Assembly: GCA_947505565.1 (NCBI GenBank)
Contig: CANNLB010000211.1
Location: 1-5,864, forward strand
Direction of reading: 5' to 3'
Source of the DNA: Acidobacteriota bacterium
GTDB lineage: Bacteria > Acidobacteriota > Terriglobia > Bryobacterales > Bryobacteraceae
DNA: 5,864 nt
The notes under the pieces are model-generated. The model ran no database searches, had not been told where the DNA came from, and saw nothing but the letters and a program-made list of their open reading frames with translations. Below, piece after piece: positions 1 through 5,419 of the stretch (positions are counted from its first letter, which is position 1; each line of letters begins with the position of its first letter). A program made the position numbers and the translations under genes.

Positions 1-293
1 GCTACATGGACCATTCGCCGCTCTTCTTTGCCGATAAGGTGAAGACGCCGACGATGCTGATTACGGGCGAAGAGGATTGGCGGACGCCGATTGCGCAGAG
101 CGAGGAGTTCTACTTTGCGTTAAAGGTACGGAAGGTGGATACGGTGCTCGTGAGGGTGCCGAGGGAGCCGCATGGCATCCGGGGAGTGTTCCCGAGCCAC
201 CGCATCGCTAAGATCGAGCATATTCTCGGCTGGTTTGAGAAGTACGTTACTTCGCCGGGGCCACGGTCCGGTCCTTCTTCAACTGGGCGGTGA
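1..293 (+). CDS. S9 family (prolyl oligopeptidase-like) serine peptidase, C-terminal fragment
   Basis: This is the last ~96 residues of an alpha/beta-hydrolase peptidase; the 5' part, with the nucleophile Ser, lies outside the window. The frame is open from the left edge (first full codon at 3). Two catalytic-triad landmarks are visible: the acid in LITGEEDWRTP (Asp codon 75-77) and the histidine in REPHGIRG (His codon 171-173), followed by the usual closing helix HRIAKIEHILGWFEKY. This order and spacing match the end of acylaminoacyl-peptidase/dipeptidyl-peptidase-like S9 proteins, which cleave short peptides; whether this one is secreted cannot be judged. The family normally stops close to the WF-KY helix, but here some 15 extra residues (VTSPGPRSGPSSTGR) follow. 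They are read from DNA that also encodes the end of the convergent - strand gene, with a 47-bp overlap. The family call is firm; the subfamily is open. Confidence 0.85.
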   Translation, partial: YMDHSPLFFADKVKTPTMLITGEEDWRTPIAQSEEFYFALKVRKVDTVLVRVPREPHGIRGVFPSHRIAKIEHILGWFEKYVTSPGPRSGPSSTGR

Positions 294-783
294 TCTTCGC
301 GGCGGTTTTCCGGACTTCGGGGGTCGAGCTGTCTTTCGGCTGGCCCACCGTGGACCAGATCACGTTGCCGGTGGAGCGTTGGACGAGAAAGATGCTGCCG
401 CGACCACGGCCCCAGGAGCTTTGGCCGGCACGAGCCATCCTCGTCGCTTCGGCCGCCTTGGCGGCATCCTTGCTTTCCTTCTCCTTAGTTTTTTCGTCCT
501 TTTTGGCTTCGGCGGCGGGATCTGGCTTGGGCGGTTCCGGTTTCGGATCGTAGAGTTCGTGCATCTTGCGCTCGAGCGCCTCGCCGACTTTGTCGGTGAG
601 GACGGCGTCGGCCTTCAGGGGGTCGGTGACCACTTGCACGAGGCCTTCGCTCGTCAGACGGCTGGCCAGGAACTGATCGAGGCCGCTCGACATCGGGAGT
701 AGATAGATGGCTTTGACCTCTCGAACGGCCGGATCAGCGGCCCAGAGACTCGTCGCGCAAAAGAATGCCGGGAGAAACTTCAT
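247..783 (-). CDS. Secreted protein of unknown function with a charged Lys/Glu linker
   Basis: The predicted protein has 178 residues. I chose the ATG at 783-781 because it begins a short signal peptide (MKFLPAFFCATSLWA, cleavage near residue 15-16 before ADPAV). The frame stays open upstream to 975, but that extension (R/S/T-rich, antisense to the GT gene) looks non-coding. A GAAGGA lies immediately before the ATG and a GAAGG lies 12 nt upstream. The mature protein has two ordered parts: residues 24-78 (AIYLLPMSSGLDQFLASRL, then VVTDPLKADAVLTDKVGEAL) and residues 122-170 (GSIFLVQRSTGNVIWST, then a Lys-rich helix). Between them is a low-complexity Pro/Lys/Glu/Ala linker at about 79-118. The pattern of a value-carrying strand, 'ADAVLTD', and 'sG.viWS' resembles small CsgG/LpoB-like periplasmic proteins common in Acidobacteria; this is a resemblance only. 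Cys9 sits inside the hydrophobic core without a good lipobox, so I do not call it a lipoprotein. Confidence 0.75.
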   Translation of the reverse strand: MKFLPAFFCATSLWAADPAVREVKAIYLLPMSSGLDQFLASRLTSEGLVQVVTDPLKADAVLTDKVGEALERKMHELYDPKPEPPKPDPAAEAKKDEKTKEKESKDAAKAAEATRMARAGQSSWGRGRGSIFLVQRSTGNVIWSTVGQPKDSSTPEVRKTAAKITAQLKKDRTVAPAK

Positions 784-786
784 TCC

Positions 787-814
787 TTCATGATACCTTC
801 GAAGTTTGTATAAA
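787..814 (+). promoter_or_regulatory. Possible promoter for the glycosyltransferase cluster
   Basis: TATAAA (809-814) matches five of six bases of a -10 box. TTCATG (787-792), 16 bp upstream, matches only three of six of a -35 box. If used, transcription would start near 821-824, downstream of the TTG start codon proposed for the first GT gene, so promoter and start codon exclude each other. The true cluster promoter could instead lie further left, inside the - strand gene. Low confidence. Confidence 0.15.
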
Positions 815-1477
815 GGACTCCGGATCACCGTCATCATCCCCTGTCTCAATGAAGAGCAGGGCATAGAAAAAGTAATGCGGCGCATGCCGGAATTTGTGGA
901 TGAGGTGATTGTCGTAGACAACAACTCCACGGACCGGACGGCCGACGTCGCCGAATCGCTGGGCGCCTGCGTCATACGGGAGCACGTGCGGGGCTATGGC
1001 CGCGCTTACAAAAAAGGCTTCTCGGTGGCGACCGGCGACCTGATCATTACGCTGGACGGGGACCACAGCTACCCCCCGGATGCGATCTCGTATCTGCTGG
1101 AAGCGTTTCTACATTTGGAGGCCGATTTCCTGAACGCGTCGCGCTTTCCGGTGCGGGACCGCGAGGCGATGAGCTTCAAGCACAAGTTCGGCAACTTCGT
1201 GCTCTCGGTGGCGATGAGCTTGCTTTACTTCCGCTGGGTGCGGGATTCCCAGAGCGGGATGTGGGTGTTTCGCCGATCGATTCTGGAAGGGATGAAGCTG
1301 ACTTCCGACGGTATGGCTTTCAGCGAGGAGATCAAGATTGAAGCGTTGAAAAGCTCCCGGGTGCGCTTCGTTGAGATTTCGATTCAGTACTCGTCGCGGT
1401 TGGGCGAGATCAAGCTGAACCCGTGGCGGGACGGCTTTTACAATCTTTGGTTCCTGGTCAAGAAACGATTCTCGTGA
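806..1477 (+). CDS. GT2 glycosyltransferase, polyprenyl-phosphate sugar synthase (DPM1-like)
   Basis: The predicted protein has 223 residues and lacks C-terminal membrane helices, like the soluble DPM1-type enzymes that move a sugar from a nucleotide donor to polyprenyl phosphate at the inner membrane face. The GT-A fold is clear: ITVIIPCLNEEQGIEKV (7-23), DEVIVVDNNSTDRTADVA (32-49), a GYGRAYKKGF loop (63-72), the metal-binding DGD with following HSYPPD (84-92), DSQSGMW (147-153) and the acidic FSEEIKIEA stretch (172-180). The donor sugar (mannose, glucose or other) cannot be read from sequence. The start is uncertain: the only in-frame candidate before the IIP strand is TTG at 806, without a good Shine-Dalgarno. 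An AAAGGA at 812-817 sits 6 nt before an ATC codon at 824, and an in-frame TGA at 791 bars a longer protein. The 3' end overlaps the next gene as GTGA, so it heads the cluster. Confidence 0.88.
   Translation: MYKGLRITVIIPCLNEEQGIEKVMRRMPEFVDEVIVVDNNSTDRTADVAESLGACVIREHVRGYGRAYKKGFSVATGDLIITLDGDHSYPPDAISYLLEAFLHLEADFLNASRFPVRDREAMSFKHKFGNFVLSVAMSLLYFRWVRDSQSGMWVFRRSILEGMKLTSDGMAFSEEIKIEALKSSRVRFVEISIQYSSRLGEIKLNPWRDGFYNLWFLVKKRFS
807..834 (-). promoter_or_regulatory. Possible sigma70-like promoter for the secreted-protein gene
   Basis: Reading the - strand, ATGACG (834-829) and TATACA (812-807) are 16 bp apart. Each matches four of six bases of the -35 and -10 consensus. A start near 800 would give a leader of about 17 nt that still contains GAAGG. 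The boxes lie inside the first codons of the divergent glycosyltransferase gene. The match is weak and is suggested mainly by position. Confidence 0.2.
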
Positions 1478-2358
1478 GCGTCACCGCCATTATCCCGATG
1501 TGGAACCGGGCTGATTTGACCCGGCAGTGCATCGCGAGTTTGCGGGCGCAGACGGTTCCTTTTGATCGGATCGTGGTGGTAGACGATGGTTCGACGGAGC
1601 CCTACGTGGGGGCGGACGTGATTCGGCTGGCGAAGAACTCGGGGTTCGCGGCGGCGGTGAACGCGGGTTGGAGAGCGGCGGAGACGACGCATGTCGCGGT
1701 GATCAACAACGATGTGCGTCTGGACCCGGCTTGGCTGGAACGACTTCTGGTAGCGAGCGGCTGGTTTGCCACGGGCAAGCTGTATGGGCCAACCGGCCTG
1801 CTGGATGGGACGTTTGACCTGCTGAGCCGGGGCGGGTTCCCATGGCGGGCGGGGCATGGGCGGCCGGATGGGCCGCGGTGGAATGAGCCTCGGGAGATCG
1901 CCATGGCGTCGTTTACCGCGGTGCTGCTGCGGACGGAGCTGCGGGAACGGGTTGGCTACCTCGATGAGGCGTTTGGGACGTATTTTGAAGATGTCGATTT
2001 CGGGGTCCGTTGCCGGAAGGCGGGGCTAAGCGGGAGTTACGTGCCGGGGGCGACCGGGGTCCACGAAGGTAGCGCGACGGCCGGAGCATGGAGCGAATTC
2101 GCGGTTCGGCAGATGGCGGTAAACCACGCTCGGCTGGTGGCCAAGCATTGGGGAGAGCGCCATGGTTGGGCGGTGGGGGTCGCTCGCATTCTGTGGAGGC
2201 TGCTGGCCTTTCGGCACGGCCGGTGGGTTACGTTTCCTTCGTTTCCGACGACGCCCGGTGAGCCGGTCGAGACGGACGACACTTTGATCGCGGCGTTGCA
2301 AGGGGAGACCCGCATGGACACATTTTGGCGCTGGTACTGTTGGCTGGTGAGGGGATGA
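1474..2358 (+). CDS. GT2 family glycosyltransferase, rhamnosyltransferase-like
   Basis: The predicted protein has 294 residues. I start it at GTG 1474, which overlaps the previous stop (GTGA) and opens directly with the first beta strand (VSVTAIIPMWNR, 2-12). The longer frame from ATG 1423 would add 17 residues encoded within the upstream gene. Motifs in order are RIVVVDDGSTE (32-42) for the nucleotide site, KNSGFAAAVNAGW (54-66), INNDV (77-81) in the metal-binding DxD position, and YFEDVDF (170-176) holding the likely catalytic acidic residues. A histidine follows in TGVHEGS, as is usual in WbbL-type enzymes. The C-terminus is basic and aromatic (ILWRLLAFRHGRWV) and may touch the membrane, but no full transmembrane helix is evident. 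It probably adds one sugar to a lipid-linked acceptor; donor and acceptor are unknown. Its codons are strongly GC-biased (1861-1920 is 42/60 G+C), unlike the next gene. Confidence 0.88.
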   Translation: MSVTAIIPMWNRADLTRQCIASLRAQTVPFDRIVVVDDGSTEPYVGADVIRLAKNSGFAAAVNAGWRAAETTHVAVINNDVRLDPAWLERLLVASGWFATGKLYGPTGLLDGTFDLLSRGGFPWRAGHGRPDGPRWNEPREIAMASFTAVLLRTELRERVGYLDEAFGTYFEDVDFGVRCRKAGLSGSYVPGATGVHEGSATAGAWSEFAVRQMAVNHARLVAKHWGERHGWAVGVARILWRLLAFRHGRWVTFPSFPTTPGEPVETDDTLIAALQGETRMDTFWRWYCWLVRG

Positions 2359-3266
2359 GCCGCGTCTGCGCGGTGATCGTAACCTACAATTCGGGAACCC
2401 ACGTCGCCGAGGTAGTTAGCTCCTGCCGCCAGTTTGGGGTACCGGTGGTGATCGTCGACAACGCTTCGACCGACGGGACGGTGTTCCCGGACGACGTAAT
2501 TTTGATCCGGAACCAGGAGAATAGAGGGTTTGCCGCGGCGGTGAATCAAGGGGTGCAGGCGCACGACGCACCGTTGACCTTGTTGTTAAATCCGGATGCC
2601 CGGCTCCTGACTTCGGTGGAAGTGTTATGTGACATCGCTGTTGCCAACCGACACAATGCGGTCGCTGGGTTATTGGTGGACGCTAGCGGGGAACCACAAA
2701 AAGGTTTTAGTGTCAGACGGTTACCGACGCCGACGACTCTGGCCCTTGAAGTGCTCGGGATAAACCGAGTCTGGCCCGGTAACCCTGTCAACCGTTCCTA
2801 CCGCTGTAGCGATCTCAATCTTTCCTTGCGTCAAAAGGTGGAGCAACCTGCCGGGGCGTTTTTTCTGTTCCGACGGGACGATTGGTTGGAGTTGGGTGGA
2901 TTCGATGAACGCTATTTTCCGATTTGGTTTGAAGATGTGGACTTTTGCAAACGACTACTCGACCGGGGGGGTACCGTCATTATGGAACCTACAGCGCGCG
3001 CCCTTCATTGGGGCGGTCATTCTGTCGAAAAACTGCAGGATGGGTGCCGGATAAGATTCTGGTATGGTAGCCTGCTTAGGTATGCGCTTCGGCACTTTGG
3101 ACCTGTCTCGGGCAGGCTGGTGGCCGGATGCGTTTTCATCGGTCTGGCGATTCGGATGGTCACGGGGATCTTCCTCCTGTTGGACTGGCCGGTTCTCGGT
3201 GGCCTTTTTGCTTCGATGTTGTTGTCCGCCCGTTGTGCGTTGTTTGGCAGTATAGAGAACCATTAA
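2355..3266 (+). CDS. GT2 family glycosyltransferase, WbbL/rhamnosyltransferase-like, with C-terminal membrane segments
   Basis: The predicted protein has 303 residues, starting at ATG 2355 within an ATGA overlap and preceded by GGTGAGG. It opens with the GT2 strand CAVIVTYNSG (5-14), then VVIVDNASTDGT (31-42), ENRGFAAAVNQG (55-66), LLLNPDARLL (76-85), GFSVRRLPTP (117-126), EQPAGAFFLFRRDD (163-176) and FPIWFEDVDFCKRL (188-201), with ALHWGGHS after it. NPD takes the DxD role and the EDVD cluster should hold the catalytic base. This is the standard layout of WbbL-like enzymes, which in characterised members move rhamnose to a polyprenyl-diphosphate-linked GlcNAc; the rhamnose donor is inferred from family only. 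From about residue 255, two hydrophobic stretches (LVAGCVFIGLAIRMVTGIFL and VLGGLFASMLLSA) suggest membrane anchoring, a feature its neighbours lack. Base composition falls in its 3' half (2881-2940 is 26/60 G+C). Confidence 0.88.
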   Translation: MSRVCAVIVTYNSGTHVAEVVSSCRQFGVPVVIVDNASTDGTVFPDDVILIRNQENRGFAAAVNQGVQAHDAPLTLLLNPDARLLTSVEVLCDIAVANRHNAVAGLLVDASGEPQKGFSVRRLPTPTTLALEVLGINRVWPGNPVNRSYRCSDLNLSLRQKVEQPAGAFFLFRRDDWLELGGFDERYFPIWFEDVDFCKRLLDRGGTVIMEPTARALHWGGHSVEKLQDGCRIRFWYGSLLRYALRHFGPVSGRLVAGCVFIGLAIRMVTGIFLLLDWPVLGGLFASMLLSARCALFGSIENH

Positions 3267-3274
3267 CCAAATAC

Positions 3275-4327
3275 ATGGCTTATCCAGATCTGGTTTCCGT
3301 CACCATCGTTACCTACAATAGCGGCCGCTTTATTAAGCGCTGTATTGAGTCTGTGTTGGCGCAGAAGCACCCCAGCCTGGAAGTGGTGGTGGTCGACAAC
3401 AACTCAACAGACGGCACGATCGACATCTTGGAGCAGTTTGAGGGCCGTTGCCGAGTTTTTTATAACGATGAAAATTTAGGCTTTGCCGGTGCTCAGAATC
3501 AGGCTATTGGCAAGGCTCGTGGCGAGTGGATTCTGACGCTCAACCCGGACGTACTCTTGTTGCCTAATTTTATTTCGCAGTTGCTCGAGGCCGGGTATGT
3601 GCATCCGCGCATCGGGGCTGTCTGCGGCAAGCTGTTGACGATTAGTGCGACGTTCGACCTGCCGGATAAGCCGCGAGTCGACTCGACGGGTATTTACTTC
3701 ACGCCGATGCTTCGGCATTTCGATCGCGGTAGCCAGGAAGTGGACACCGGCGAGTATTCGAACTTTGAGTACGTGTTTGGCGCTACCGCCGCAGCCGCTC
3801 TTTATCGGCGCGAGATGATCGACGACGTCTCGATCGACGGCGAATTTTTCGACTCTGACTTTTTTGTGTATCGGGAAGACGCCGATGTGGCTTGGCGGGC
3901 ACAATTGCTGGGATGGCGCTGTCTGTATACGCCGAATCCGCGGGCCTACCATGTCCGTAACGTGTTGCCGGGCAATCGGCGGGCGTTGCCGGCGGAAATC
4001 AACATGCACTCGGTGAAGAATCGGTTCCTGATGCGAATCAAGAACGTTACGACCGATTTGTACAAGCGGCACTGGTTTTGGATCACGTTCCGGGACGCAG
4101 TGGTGATCTCGTGTTGCCTTACCCGCGAAACGTCTTCGCTGCGGGCATTTTGGGAAGTGGCCAAAACTTGGAAGCGCGCTTGGGCCAAACGCGAAGTGAT
4201 CATGCACCGGCGGCGGGCGACCGATGAGTATATGGCGAGTTGGTTCCAAAAGCAGCCGACGGCCCGCCCGGCTCCGAAGCCGACCCCGGCCCGAGCCCAG
4301 GCGCGGCTAAAGATAGCGCGCGGCTAG
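3275..4327 (+). CDS. GT2 family glycosyltransferase with Pro/Ala/Arg-rich C-terminal tail
   Basis: The predicted protein has 350 residues. The ATG at 3275 lies 8 bp after the previous stop; the frame runs further upstream but only inside the preceding gene, and MAYPDLVSVTIVTYNSG is a normal GT2 beginning. Shine-Dalgarno pairing is poor. Motifs are VVVVDNNSTDGT (37-48), NLGFAGAQNQAI (67-78), LTLNPDVLLL (87-96), a VDSTGIYFTP loop (135-144), FGATAAAALYRREM (168-181) and VYREDADVAWR (198-208) with the acidic base cluster, then RAYHVRN. These place it among WbbL-like/rhamnosyltransferase-type GT2 proteins that extend lipid-linked glycans in the cytoplasm. After the domain comes a basic region, then a tail at about 325-350 rich in Pro, Ala, Arg and Lys, which looks disordered. 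The 5' third is AT-richer than the flanks (3421-3480 is 26/60 G+C). Acceptor and sugar are unknown. Confidence 0.88.
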   Translation: MAYPDLVSVTIVTYNSGRFIKRCIESVLAQKHPSLEVVVVDNNSTDGTIDILEQFEGRCRVFYNDENLGFAGAQNQAIGKARGEWILTLNPDVLLLPNFISQLLEAGYVHPRIGAVCGKLLTISATFDLPDKPRVDSTGIYFTPMLRHFDRGSQEVDTGEYSNFEYVFGATAAAALYRREMIDDVSIDGEFFDSDFFVYREDADVAWRAQLLGWRCLYTPNPRAYHVRNVLPGNRRALPAEINMHSVKNRFLMRIKNVTTDLYKRHWFWITFRDAVVISCCLTRETSSLRAFWEVAKTWKRAWAKREVIMHRRRATDEYMASWFQKQPTARPAPKPTPARAQARLKIARG

Positions 4328-4330
4328 AGA

Positions 4331-5419
4331 ATGCGCATTGCAATTGTTGGCACGAGGGGCGTACCGGCCGGCTACGGTGGGTTTGAAACGTTCGCCGAAG
4401 AGTTGGGCAGGCGGTTGGTGGATCGTGGTCACGAGGTGTTGGTCTATTGCCGCGAGAAGCATCCGGGCGATCGATACTTGGGCATGCGACTGCAAACGCT
4501 GCCGACGGTTCGGCACAAGTACCTGGAAACGATCGTCCATACGGGCATCTCGACTCTCCATTTGCTAACGCAGCGGCAGGATGTGGCGTTGTACTGCAAT
4601 GCCGCCAACGCGATTTTTACGTGGATGCCGCGGGTGGTGGGTACTCCCGTGGCTCTAAACGTCGATGGCTTGGAGCGGAAACGCAAAAAGTGGAATCGGG
4701 TAGCCAAAGCTTGGTATCGGCTTTCCGAGTGGCTTTCGACATTTTGCCCAACGCGCGCGGTTTCCGATGCAATCGCCATCCGCGCTTACTACCGTGAGGA
4801 GTACAACGCGGAGACGACCTTCATCGCCTATGGGGCGGAGATGGGCAAGGTAGGATCCCGAGCGGCGCTGGACGAGTTGGAACTGGAGCCGGAACGGTAT
4901 TTCCTGTACGTCAGCCGGATGGAGCCGGAGAACAATGGGCTGGTCGTGCGGGAGGCGTTCGAGCGGGTCGAGACGGACCTGCGGCTGGCTTTGATCGGCG
5001 ACGCCCCCTACGCCGATGACTACATTGCGCGGGTTCGCCAGACGAAGGACAAGCGGATCGTGATGCCAGGGGCGATCTATGGCCAAGGGTACAAAGAGCT
5101 GGGTTCGTTTTGCTTTGCCTACGTCCATGCAACGGAGGTGGGGGGGACCCACCCGGCGTTGATTGAGGCGATGGGCCGGGGGGCGCTGGTGTTGTATCTG
5201 GATACAGTAGAGAACCGGGAGGTCGCCGGAGGGGTGGGGCTGCCGTTCACGGTGGCTAACTTGGCCGACGTGATGCGGCAGGCGTTGGAACTGTCGGCCG
5301 CAGAGCGGGCGCGGCTGCGGGCGGCGGCGGTGGAGCGGGTGCAGGATCGCTATAGCTGGGACGCGGTTACGGACGAGTATGTGACACTCTTTGAGGAGCT
5401 ATGCATCGATCGTGGTTAG
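4331..5419 (+). CDS. GT4 glycosyltransferase, DUF1972/WchF-like (rhamnosyltransferase type)
   Basis: The predicted protein has 362 residues, beginning 3 bp after the upstream stop. The N-terminus, IVGTRGVPAGYGGFETFAEE (5-24), is the hallmark of the DUF1972 N-terminal Rossmann domain. It is followed by LPTVRHKYLETIVHT (57-71), YCNAANAIF (88-96) and NVDGLERKRKKW (110-121). The second Rossmann domain shows FLYVSRMEPENN (191-202), LALIGDAPYADDY (219-231) and EVGGTHPALIEAMGRG (269-284), the nucleotide-sugar-binding end of the GT-B fold. Characterised relatives such as pneumococcal WchF/Cps2T add beta-1,4-rhamnose to a lipid-linked glucose, so rhamnose is a fair but unproven guess here. Length and both domains are complete, with no sign of damage. 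The 3' end is extremely GC-rich (5281-5340 is 48/60) and overlaps alanine racemase by 19 bp, so translation of the two is probably coupled. Confidence 0.9.
   Translation: MRIAIVGTRGVPAGYGGFETFAEELGRRLVDRGHEVLVYCREKHPGDRYLGMRLQTLPTVRHKYLETIVHTGISTLHLLTQRQDVALYCNAANAIFTWMPRVVGTPVALNVDGLERKRKKWNRVAKAWYRLSEWLSTFCPTRAVSDAIAIRAYYREEYNAETTFIAYGAEMGKVGSRAALDELELEPERYFLYVSRMEPENNGLVVREAFERVETDLRLALIGDAPYADDYIARVRQTKDKRIVMPGAIYGQGYKELGSFCFAYVHATEVGGTHPALIEAMGRGALVLYLDTVENREVAGGVGLPFTVANLADVMRQALELSAAERARLRAAAVERVQDRYSWDAVTDEYVTLFEELCIDRG
5393..5398 (+). promoter_or_regulatory. Ribosome binding site of alanine racemase, inside the upstream gene
   Basis: GAGGAG ends 2 nt before the ATG at 5401, closer than the usual 5-9 nt. 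It is embedded in the last codons of the GT4 gene, which ends at 5419. With the in-frame TGA at 5392-5394 it fixes the start codon. The short spacing fits re-initiation by ribosomes finishing the upstream gene better than strong independent initiation. Confidence 0.5.

Noticed and set aside
172..702. 176-codon + strand open frame with a membrane-like stretch
   Set aside because: It is antisense to the secreted-protein gene; the hydrophobic run is the reverse reading of that gene's Lys/Glu linker (AAG/GAA read as CTT/TTC). It has no family motif.
757..783. Possible lipobox around Cys9 of the secreted protein
   Set aside because: The residues before the Cys (AFF) do not fit [LVI][ASTVI][GAS]C, and the Cys is followed by more hydrophobic core; an ordinary signal peptide fits better.
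784..975. Upstream N-terminal extension of the - strand secreted protein (to 242 residues)
   Set aside because: It would put the signal peptide in the middle of the protein and overlap the first GT gene; the added residues are antisense to GT2 motifs.
1423..1473. Earlier ATG for the second GT2 gene, adding 17 residues
   Set aside because: It lies inside the upstream gene, the added residues match no GT2 N-terminus, and GTG 1474 begins right at the first beta strand with a GTGA overlap.
3128..3274. Longer N-terminus of the fourth GT2 gene
   Set aside because: It overlaps the end of the preceding gene in another frame, including its membrane segments; the family starts at about MAYPDLVSV.
3476..4249. 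257-codon - strand open frame
   Set aside because: It is fully antisense to a clear GT2 gene, is rich in Arg/His/Pro as expected from a shadow frame in GC-rich DNA, and has no recognisable domain.
4655..5152. 165-codon - strand open frame
   Set aside because: It is a shadow of the GT4 gene, with no motif and no start context.
5320..5340. GC-rich cggcggcgg run as a repeat or regulatory element
   Set aside because: It is simply Ala/Arg codons in a GC-rich helix near the end of the GT4 gene.
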